Positions 55,657 through 62,757 of a stretch of DNA of 64,000 nt are shown piece by piece. The stretch's first letter is position 1; every line of letters starts with the position of its first letter. The notes below the pieces were generated by a model. The model saw only the letters and a program-made list of their open reading frames with translations, was not told where the DNA came from and did no database searches. Made by a program: the position numbers and the translations under genes. This stretch comes from JAJOKK01 sp965370555 (lineage in GTDB: Bacteria > Bipolaricaulota > Bipolaricaulia > UBA7950 > UBA9294). The stretch covers positions 40,509-104,508 of the forward strand of contig CBDUVB010000003.1 of the NCBI GenBank assembly GCA_965370555.1. The letters are read 5' to 3'.

Positions 55657-58600
55657 TCAAAAAGGAGCTGCTTGGCTCGAATTGCTTTCCTCTATGGGAT
55701 CGGACAGGATTCGTCGGAACATTACTTCCCGTCGTAGGCGGTCCATCTCCTCAGAGATTTCCTCGGTCCTCTTCCTCTTCGCGTTGAGTTGGGATTGGAT
55801 CTGGCCTACCCGTTGCTCAGCTTGATTCGCTTTTTCAACAGTCTGGCAGTCCTTTTTAAGCTGTCGGAGCCGAGCAGATTTTAATCCAAGGCGCCACAAG
55901 AGCTGTCGCAAGAACCCCGCGCCTTCTTTTACCGCATCGAGCTCTCTTCGTACCCGATCTCGCTTGATCCCCTGAGCCCGATCCACCTTGATGCGCTCTT
56001 GATTCTCTTCTGTTTTCAGTTGATCAATCTCCTGCTTAAGATTTCCCAACCGTTCTTGTCGGTACTCGATCTCTTGCTGTGGGTCACGATCTCTAAACCC
56101 TGGATCCCTGAATAGCTCGTCGACGAAACGGCTCTTCTTTCCCCTCTCAGCGGTAACCCACAGCGTTTCAATCGCCCGTGTCGCACCCACATAGACTACG
56201 CGCCGCTCCTCCTCTACACTCTCCTTCTCCTTTTCGTCTGATTCATAGGAGGAGTTGTTTCGCGATTCAAGGTGGAAGAGGGCCACTCCTCGCCATTCTT
56301 TCCCCTTTGCCCTGTGAATTGTCATCACTTGTACAGTGACATCGTGACCGTTGCTGTTTTCTTCTCTCTCCTTGTTTTCCTCCTCGCTATCTCGTTGGGC
56401 CTCGCAATACTTCAGGAAGTCGTGTGGATTAGCAAACTTCTTTGAGAGCTCTTCGAGCTGTTCAAGAATCAAACCTTCATCAGCTGTGTCATTATCGTCA
56501 GAAATTCCACGTTGCTGCTTGAAGTGCCTATTAAGCGCGAATGCACCATCGATCTTACGGAAGAGAGCATTGGCATCTGAAGGATCCGTTTTCTCCAGCT
56601 CATGCAGTCCTTGAAGGTGGTCAAGCAACTGAACAACTTTCCTTCTTTTCTCTATATCGCTCTTGCTGGTGGTAAGACCCTCGCCGGAGCGAAGGAAAGC
56701 GACCGGTTTCTCAGCATTGTTGACTCGGGATATATAGTCGTCGCTAAGATAACGATTTGGTACGTGAAGGATTGCCTTCCAAACATCTCTAGGAGGAGAT
56801 GGCCAGTCAAGCACTGCAGCAAAGTAGCCTATCATGGCACCGGCAGCTCGTCGGGAGTAGAAAACTGGCTTTTCTTTACAGAAATATGGAATTCCAGCCC
56901 TCTGTAAGGCGTCTACAACCGCGCGATACAAGTCCCTATACCGTACTAGTACCGCAATCTCTCCCCACTCAAATCCCGCTTCCTTCGCTTCTTGAAGGCT
57001 TTGTACTAGAAATGCCGTTTCTTGAGCGAGATCTGATCCGATGAAGAGTTCAACTTTCCCTCGTGAGGCACTCGCTTGTGCTTCAATCTTTTTCTCCTCA
57101 CGTTGCGTGTTATGGCTAATGAGGAAGCCAGCATGACGCACGATAAGCTGTGAAGAGCGGTAATTTGTAGACAAGGTAACCTTGCGTGTGTGAGGATCCT
57201 TCAAAAACCTTCTCAAGCGCTCGATGTCCGCCCCTCTCCAGCCATAGATCATCTGGTCATCGTCCCCGACGACAAACAGGTTCCCGTGTCCAAGTGCCAG
57301 GATCTCGATAAGCATCAATTGTGTTGCATCAAGATCTTGGAACTCGTCAATCAGAAGGGCATCGAGCGACATTTGTTTTTTTCTTCGCAGGTTCGGATCT
57401 TCCGCAAGCTCCCGAACCGCAAGGTAGACCTGATCGGCGAAGACTAGGTGATCGCTGCCCTTTTGCCACTGGATAAACTCCTCAAATACCTCGGACCAGA
57501 TCGGATCTGCCTCCTTTGGGCATTTACCTTTTATGAGACTCCTACACACTGGCTCAAGGAATCGGCCTGGTGACACTAGTTCGTGCTTTGTGTTTTCGAT
57601 GGCCTCTTTCAGGGGTTGCGAAGCTCCCCTTTTTCTACGAAGCTCCCCGCAGTGCTTTTCTACCACTGCAAAGAGTCTCTTAGAGTATTCCTTGTCTTCG
57701 TACGCAGCAAACCCCCGCCCTGTCAAAGCATATCTATCAGCGAGCAGATTAGCTCCGTAGCTGTTGAAGGTATGAACCTGGCGTTTAACGTCTGAAAAGC
57801 CCATCTTCCGAAGCCGTTTCTGCATCTCTTTTCTTGCCTCACTGTTGAATGCCAAAGCCAACACCCGATGCTCACGGAAACCTTCATTCACAAGATGAAT
57901 GCCTCTATTGGTGAGAACTAACGTCTTCCCAGATCCGGCCGGAGCAAGAACACACACCTGCCCTGGTTTGGTGAATACTGCCTCCTTCTGAGATTCATCA
58001 AGGTTGCCGTCCAGCGGAAAACCCTGCGATTTGTCCACCTGCGACTCATCCAAGACCTGCTCAATCTGTTCCACGCAGCGCCCGGCCCCGCCCCTGCTAT
58101 TGATCTCTCCCCCGGTAAAACGACGGACAGGATAACCGCGTCCCTGCAGATACGAGTCGCGCTCTCCGTCCTTTTCTTTTGCCTCATCGCTTGAGTGATA
58201 GGCCTTGCCATCACATTCGACAACGACCTGTGAGCCATTCTTTTCCACAAGGAAATCAACGTGATATCGGCCAATGAGAGCCTGCGCTCTGTAACACAGT
58301 TCCTTCTCATTTAGAGCGTCTGCCATCTGCTGTTCAATATAGGTCATCTCGGGTTGATCAGAAACGAGGTCCAGAATGGCGGGGGTAGGGATCAACCTAT
58401 CCTGGTTGAGTATAAGGGACAATGAATCGAGCCGTAGACCATTCTTATCGATCTTTCCATCTCCCAACCATACATTTCCCCTCTCCCAGTCAGCTGAATG
58501 GTCAGGGCTCAATAGGAAAACAGACTCATTCTCCCAAAGGATCAGGCGAATAACCAAGCGATGCAAAGCATCGGCATTTTCATAAGCGTCTTCTGCCGCG

Positions 58601-58800
58601 ATGTTGTACAACAATACCGGCCCACCAGGTTCAGGTAAATCCAGCAAGTCGGAGGGGTACACCGTTGTTAAATCCAGAATGACCTTGCCTAAGATCTCCG
58701 CAATTTGTGCCGCATCGTGCTCGGAACACTGGAAGATGGAGAAACTGCGCCCGCGTCTTCCCCAATCTTGGATCTTCTCACGTCCTTTATCAGATAGCAA
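55657..58800 (-). CDS. Nuclease-UvrD/PcrA-type helicase fusion with coiled-coil tail
   Basis: This is a protein of about 1047 residues. TTG 58800 has GGGAGGA 5 bp upstream; a TTG at 58845 has no such site. Residues 1-140 form an unrecognised domain. At about 150-255 lies a DUF559/Vsr-like nuclease: RAQALIGRYHVDFLVE, the catalytic VVVECDGKAYHSS and DSYLQGRGYPVRRFTGGE. A complete SF1A helicase follows: Q-motif NLDESQKEAV, Walker A LAPAGSGKTLVL, Walker B LLIDEFQDLD, VGDDDQMIYGWRGAD, TLSTNYRS, MTIHRAKGKEWRG and RRVVYVGATRA. The last 120 residues are coiled coil. It probably processes DNA ends or foreign DNA; a defence role is inferred. Confidence 0.85.
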   Translation of the reverse strand: MLSDKGREKIQDWGRRGRSFSIFQCSEHDAAQIAEILGKVILDLTTVYPSDLLDLPEPGGPVLLYNIAAEDAYENADALHRLVIRLILWENESVFLLSPDHSADWERGNVWLGDGKIDKNGLRLDSLSLILNQDRLIPTPAILDLVSDQPEMTYIEQQMADALNEKELCYRAQALIGRYHVDFLVEKNGSQVVVECDGKAYHSSDEAKEKDGERDSYLQGRGYPVRRFTGGEINSRGGAGRCVEQIEQVLDESQVDKSQGFPLDGNLDESQKEAVFTKPGQVCVLAPAGSGKTLVLTNRGIHLVNEGFREHRVLALAFNSEARKEMQKRLRKMGFSDVKRQVHTFNSYGANLLADRYALTGRGFAAYEDKEYSKRLFAVVEKHCGELRRKRGASQPLKEAIENTKHELVSPGRFLEPVCRSLIKGKCPKEADPIWSEVFEEFIQWQKGSDHLVFADQVYLAVRELAEDPNLRRKKQMSLDALLIDEFQDLDATQLMLIEILALGHGNLFVVGDDDQMIYGWRGADIERLRRFLKDPHTRKVTLSTNYRSSQLIVRHAGFLISHNTQREEKKIEAQASASRGKVELFIGSDLAQETAFLVQSLQEAKEAGFEWGEIAVLVRYRDLYRAVVDALQRAGIPYFCKEKPVFYSRRAAGAMIGYFAAVLDWPSPPRDVWKAILHVPNRYLSDDYISRVNNAEKPVAFLRSGEGLTTSKSDIEKRRKVVQLLDHLQGLHELEKTDPSDANALFRKIDGAFALNRHFKQQRGISDDNDTADEGLILEQLEELSKKFANPHDFLKYCEAQRDSEEENKEREENSNGHDVTVQVMTIHRAKGKEWRGVALFHLESRNNSSYESDEKEKESVEEERRVVYVGATRAIETLWVTAERGKKSRFVDELFRDPGFRDRDPQQEIEYRQERLGNLKQEIDQLKTEENQERIKVDRAQGIKRDRVRRELDAVKEGAGFLRQLLWRLGLKSARLRQLKKDCQTVEKANQAEQRVGQIQSQLNAKRKRTEEISEEMDRLRREVMFRRILSDPIEESNSSQAAPF

Positions 58801-58912
58801 TCTTGTCCTCCCTAACGATCCTAGTCTACCAAAGTGTGGCGTCAAATGAGAAAATACACCTTACATCGCCCTATAACCAAAAGCACTTTTCATCTGGATA
58901 ATCGCCAAAGAG

Positions 58913-58944
58913 AAAGAGGGTCCCGTGCTTTGGGGGCCCTCTTT
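58913..58944 (-). terminator. Hairpin terminator of mutS
   Basis: AAAGAGGG-T-CCC and GGG-G-CCCTCTTT form a long stem at 58913-58944. On the minus strand, downstream of mutS, it is followed by CTCTTTGGCG, a modest T-rich tail. It separates mutS from the helicase gene. Confidence 0.65.
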
Positions 58945-59031
58945 GTAAGGAGGTCTACCTTGTTACATCTACCAGGTCACAGCAAAACCGAGGAGCTGGA
59001 GGTAGCTTCATGGCGTGGTCTCAGATGAATC

Positions 59032-61548
59032 CTACAGCTCTTTTTTCAACCGGGCTAGGAGTTCGAGCGCTTCCAGCGGAGTGAGTCGGTCAGGATCGAG
59101 CTTGCGAAGTTTTTGCAACACGGGATGATCCTCTGATCCAAAGAGGGAGAGAGCCTCAGCACGCTTGTCTTTCTTCCCGAGGCGGGAGAGTGGAGCCTCA
59201 GCGAGAAGCTCCTCCAGGATCAGATCGGCGGTCTGCGTCACCCGCTCGGGGAGGCCGGCGAGGCGGGCGACATGGACTCCGTAGCTCCCCTCTGCCGTGC
59301 CCGGCTCGACGCGATGGAGGAAGACGACCTGTTTCCCTAGCTCCTTCACCGCAACGTGAAAGTTGACGATCGCAGGGATGTCATCTGCGAGGCGGGTGAG
59401 CTCCTGGTAGTGGGTCGCGAACAATGTTTTCGCCTTTACCCGTGTCGCCAGCTCGCGCGCTACTGCCCAGGCGATGGAGACGCCATCGAAGGTGCTCGTC
59501 CCCCGCCCCATCTCATCGAGGATGATAAGGCTCTTTCTCGTCGCCCGTTCGAGGATTGTTGCCACCTCGAGCATCTCCATCATGAATGTGCTCACCCCCG
59601 CAACGAGCATGTCGCTTGCCCCGACACGCGCGAAGACACGATCGACGATGGGAAGGCTCGCTTCTTTCGCTGGGACGAACGACCCGATCTGCGCCATAAG
59701 GACGATCAGCGCAGCCTGTCGTAAATAAACCGATTTTCCAGCCATGTTTGGGCCGGTGAGGATAACGAGATCCTTCTCCTCCTCAAGGACGAGATCGTTG
59801 GGGACGAACTCCTCGATCTGTTCGACGACCGGATGCCGTCCAGCGCGGATCGTTATCGAATGCGTACCCGTGAAGCGCGGCCGTACGTAGTCGTTACGGT
59901 GGGCAACGACGGCGAGCGAGAGGAGGAAGTCGAGCTGCGATAGGGCATCTGCGATGCGTTGGAGGAGCGGAATCTCTCCAGCGAGCCGGTCAAGCGTCTG
60001 TTCAAACAGGTCAAGTTCGAGCGCCTTAGCACGCTCCTGCGCAAGAGCGATCCTCTCCTCATACCCTGTTAACTCCTCGGTGATGAACCGCTCGGCATGA
60101 GCCAGCGTCTGCCGCCGGTGGTACTCTGAGGGGACCTTGGGAAGGTGCGTCTTTGTCACCTCGATGTAGTAGCCGAAGACACGGTTGTAGCCGATTTTGA
60201 GGGATGGGATACCCGTCTTCTTACGCTCCCGTTCTTCGAGAGCTGCAATCTGCGAACGAAGCGCGCGCATCTCATCGCGCAACCGATCGAGTTCCTCGTT
60301 GTAACCCTTTCTTATAAGTCCACCATCGCGTGCCTCGATCGGCGGCTGTTCGACGAGCATTCCGGAAAGGCTTGCGCACAGGGGAGAAACCTCCTCTTTC
60401 CCGAACACACTTCGAATCTCAGCCAAGAGAGAAGATGGCTCCTGCACCTCGGCAAGCTTCGTGGTGATCGCAGGGATCTTCTCCAGCGTCTTTTGGAGAA
60501 GGAGAAGGTCGAGCGGCCGCATCCGGCGCGTCCCCAGCTTTCCGATCAACCGCTCAAGGTCGTGCACCTCTTTGAGTAGACCCTGTAATTCCTGCTGGAG
60601 GAGCTCCTCGTGTGCCAACGTTGCTACAGCATCCAGACGCTCCTCGATGATCGCTCGATCGGTCGATGGGGCGAGGATCGCCCGGTGTAACCGCCGTCTT
60701 CCCATGCTGGTCACGGTCTGATCGAGGACGTGCAGAAGGGTCCCCCGTTCCTGGCCTTCGCGCAAGGGTTTGACGAGTTCGAGGCTGCTCACGGTGAACG
60801 GATCGAGGTCCATCTGATCGGAGAGGAGATAACCGCGTAGCGGTCGGATGTGGGAGACGGCTCCCTTCTGCGTCTCCTCTACGTAGGAGAGGATCGCCCC
60901 GGCGGCGCGGAGCGCTTCCTCCGAAAGGCCGAACCTCTCCCCTCTAACTCGGCTGGCATCAAACGCTTCTTCTGTAAGAGGGGTGAGTACAGCTGAGGAA
61001 AGGATCTCCTGTAGCGCGTCCACCTTCTCCTTGGGAAGGAGGACCTCGCTCGGTGAGAGACGTGCAATCTCTCCTTTGAGAGCCCCGGCGTTCTCCGCCT
61101 CGGTGCAGGAGAACTCCCCGGTGGAGAGATCGAGGGTGGCTAAGCCGAAACGCCCTTGCTGTGCTGCTGGATAGACGGCGCACAGGTAGTTGTTCTCGCC
61201 CGTTTCTAGTGTGCCGTCATCGAGCGTAGTTCCCGGAGTGACGACGCGCACCACCGCGCGCTTCACCAGGCCGATCGCCTTGCGCGGGTCCTCCACCTGT
61301 TGGCAGATCGCCACCTTGTATCCCTTCTTCAGTAGCTGATTGACATAGGCCTCGCCCCGCCGGATTGGAACCCCGGCCATTGGATTCCCGTTCCGTGAAG
61401 TGAGGACCACGTCGAGCTCCCGCGAGAGGATCTCCGCATCCTCGAAAAACGCCTCGTAGAAGTCACCTAAGTGGAAAAAGAGGATCGCGTCCGGATGATC
61501 GGCCTTGATCCGCAAGTATTGTTCCATCATCGGGGTGGATTTCGGCAT
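59032..61548 (-). CDS. mutS: DNA mismatch-repair protein MutS
   Basis: This is a 838-residue MutS1-type protein. The mismatch-reading Phe-x-Glu is in FFHLGDFYEAFFEDA. The connector, lever and clamp follow (GIPSLKIGYNRVFGYYIEVT). The ATPase has Walker A TGPNMAGKSVYLRQ, the ASDMLVAGVSTFMMEMLEVA loop, Walker B LIILDEMGRGTSTFDG and ATHYQEL. The C-terminus lacks a long beta-clamp peptide. mutL is not in the window. Intergenic repeats lie upstream. Confidence 0.97.
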   Translation of the reverse strand: MPKSTPMMEQYLRIKADHPDAILFFHLGDFYEAFFEDAEILSRELDVVLTSRNGNPMAGVPIRRGEAYVNQLLKKGYKVAICQQVEDPRKAIGLVKRAVVRVVTPGTTLDDGTLETGENNYLCAVYPAAQQGRFGLATLDLSTGEFSCTEAENAGALKGEIARLSPSEVLLPKEKVDALQEILSSAVLTPLTEEAFDASRVRGERFGLSEEALRAAGAILSYVEETQKGAVSHIRPLRGYLLSDQMDLDPFTVSSLELVKPLREGQERGTLLHVLDQTVTSMGRRRLHRAILAPSTDRAIIEERLDAVATLAHEELLQQELQGLLKEVHDLERLIGKLGTRRMRPLDLLLLQKTLEKIPAITTKLAEVQEPSSLLAEIRSVFGKEEVSPLCASLSGMLVEQPPIEARDGGLIRKGYNEELDRLRDEMRALRSQIAALEERERKKTGIPSLKIGYNRVFGYYIEVTKTHLPKVPSEYHRRQTLAHAERFITEELTGYEERIALAQERAKALELDLFEQTLDRLAGEIPLLQRIADALSQLDFLLSLAVVAHRNDYVRPRFTGTHSITIRAGRHPVVEQIEEFVPNDLVLEEEKDLVILTGPNMAGKSVYLRQAALIVLMAQIGSFVPAKEASLPIVDRVFARVGASDMLVAGVSTFMMEMLEVATILERATRKSLIILDEMGRGTSTFDGVSIAWAVARELATRVKAKTLFATHYQELTRLADDIPAIVNFHVAVKELGKQVVFLHRVEPGTAEGSYGVHVARLAGLPERVTQTADLILEELLAEAPLSRLGKKDKRAEALSLFGSEDHPVLQKLRKLDPDRLTPLEALELLARLKKEL

Positions 61549-62100
61549 AACGTTCCTAAGTATAGGATGGGTTCATCCCTGTTTCGAGTGAAGGGGTGAA
61601 ACAGTGATAGGTAATGAGTGACGAGTGATGAGAAAGAACAAAAGCACTCTCTCGCAAAGATGCAGAGAACGCCAAGGAAAGAGCCAAAGTAAAGAACTGC
61701 AGCAATCTGCGGAACATTGAAAGGCAGAAGCCAAAGATCTAACCGGAGTTGGTCTTCATGCTGCAATTTCATGTAGAGCTTTGTTGCATCGAGAGTAACG
61801 TTGCACACAAGGTGCATCAAGCTTTTCGTAGCGTCGGAGCTTGTCTCCGACGTTCTGGGGTTTATCCTTGGCGGAACTCATGTGACCAATACGAACAAGG
61901 GGCTGATTTGCTGCAACGAATCTTGGCTTTCCTCCCCACAGCAAGCTGCGGGGTATCTAGTACCTACTTGCATAAATCCGCGTATTTCTTGTTGAGCGGC
62001 GCCGCTGCAAGGCGAATGTGATCTTTGTTACATGCTTTTGATGGTGAGAATGCTATGCTCTAAAGGATGCGAAATGAGATTGGTTGCGGTGTTTCTCAAC
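61549..62100. other. Gene-free region with repeat words
   Basis: Between mutS and the c-di-GMP module no supported gene is seen. It holds TGTTTCGAGTGAAGG (61579), close to the dispersed-repeat end, and CGCAAAGATGCAGAGAACGC. It also has the perfect inverted repeat GTCGGA-GCTTG-TCTCCGAC (61833-61851) and CCACAGCAAGCTGCGGGGTA (61936), shared in part with 53473. A 90-codon frame at 61749 is rich in Cys/Ser and looks accidental. Confidence 0.45.
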
Positions 62101-62103
62101 TAC

Positions 62104-62132
62104 TTGACAAGTGGATAGTAACGTTGTATACT
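62104..62132 (+). promoter_or_regulatory. Strong sigma-70-type promoter of the c-di-GMP module
   Basis: TTGACA (62104-62109), a 17-bp spacer and TATACT (62127-62132) match the consensus closely. Transcription should begin near 62139, so the message starts about 20 nt before the riboswitch. Confidence 0.85.
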
Positions 62133-62155
62133 GGTGACACTTATGAGATGGTTCT

Positions 62156-62230
62156 GAAAAAGGCAAACCTGTTGTAAGGCAGGGACGCAAAGCTACGGAC
62201 CTTAAAGTTAAGGTAGCCGGGTTGCCAGGG
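62156..62230 (+). ncRNA. Cyclic-di-GMP-I (GEMM-I) riboswitch 1
   Basis: The aptamer has the conserved GGCAAACC (62162-62169), GGGACGCAAAGC (62182-62193), the second hairpin around GGACCTTAAAGTTAAGGT, and the 3' GCCGGGTTGCC (62216-62226). P1 forms between GGCAA (62162-62166) and TTGCC (62222-62226). The 3' strand is shared with a terminator hairpin just after it, so ligand binding should favour read-through (an ON switch). It controls the ribbon-helix-helix gene. Confidence 0.93.
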
Positions 62231-62253
62231 AACACTGGTGACTCGGTTTTTTT
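62217..62253 (+). terminator. Riboswitch-controlled intrinsic terminator
   Basis: CCGGGTTGCCAG (62217-62228) can pair with CTGGTGACTCGG (62235-62246) by CCG/CGG, GT/AC and CCAG/CTGG, followed by seven T (62247-62253). It uses the 3' strand of the aptamer P1, so aptamer and terminator exclude each other. Confidence 0.75.
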
Positions 62254-62286
62254 CTTGGTCTCGGGGGGAACGAGGAGAGGAGAAAG

Positions 62287-62607
62287 ATGCAGACAACGAT
62301 CTACTACAGTGACGACGACAGTTACGTGGTTAAACAGGTCGACATGAAGGGACGCCGAGAGCGCAAGAGCCGTTCGTCGGTGATTTTGTCCATTCTGGAG
62401 GAATACTTCGAGCACGAGAAGCGCATCGGCGAGATCCTGATAGACCTCGGGGCAATCTCCCACACCGACTTGGCCAAAGGCCTCGAACTCCAGAAGAGCA
62501 AGTTCACAAAGAAGCTCCTCGGTGACATCCTTCTTGAGGAGGAACTCGTCGAGCAAGAAGCGCTTGAGCGCGCGGTGATCATTCAAGGAAGGAAGAGCGA
62601 AGGATAA
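62287..62607 (+). CDS. Ribbon-helix-helix protein with MshEN-like (possible c-di-GMP-binding) domain
   Basis: This is a 106-residue protein; ATG 62287 follows GGAGAGGAGAAAG. Residues 1-45 look like a ribbon-helix-helix DNA-binding domain: a beta strand (TTIYYSDDDSYVVKQVD) followed by a basic helix and RSSVILSILEEYFEHEKR. Residues 46-100 resemble one MshEN/GspE-N unit: RIGEILIDLGAISHTDLAKG then LELQKSKFTKKLLGDILLEE and ELVEQEALERAVIIQ. In pilus ATPases that domain binds c-di-GMP. The gene is under a c-di-GMP riboswitch and ahead of a second one, so it may be a c-di-GMP-linked repressor or activator of the adhesin. The family call is from pattern only. Confidence 0.75.
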   Translation: MQTTIYYSDDDSYVVKQVDMKGRRERKSRSSVILSILEEYFEHEKRIGEILIDLGAISHTDLAKGLELQKSKFTKKLLGDILLEEELVEQEALERAVIIQGRKSEG

Positions 62608-62651
62608 GAATCAAGCGCTCTAGGAGCGCCAAGCTTCCTTGTAAAAGGAAG

Positions 62652-62730
62652 CGGGCTGAAAAAGGCAAACTGCCCGAGAGGGTAGGACGCAAAGCCGCAG
62701 ACCTTATAAAGGTCGCTGGGCTGCCAGCCT
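62652..62730 (+). ncRNA. Cyclic-di-GMP-I (GEMM-I) riboswitch 2
   Basis: Conserved parts are GGCAAAC (62664-62670), GGACGCAAAGCC (62685-62696), the AGACCTTATAAAGGTCG hairpin and GCTGGGCTGCC (62715-62725), closed by GGCTG (62654-62658) with CAGCC (62725-62729). No terminator follows. CTGGGC (62716-62721) could instead pair with GCCCAG (62752-62757), which lies at the ribosome site of the next gene. Ligand binding would then free the start. A perfect hairpin GCTTCCTT/AAGGAAGC precedes it. Confidence 0.9.
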
Positions 62731-62757
62731 CAAGAACCACACGAGAGGAGGGCCCAG

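Noticed and set aside
61749..62021. 90-codon frame upstream of the c-di-GMP module
   Set aside because: It has no ribosome site, odd composition, and runs through inverted-repeat DNA.
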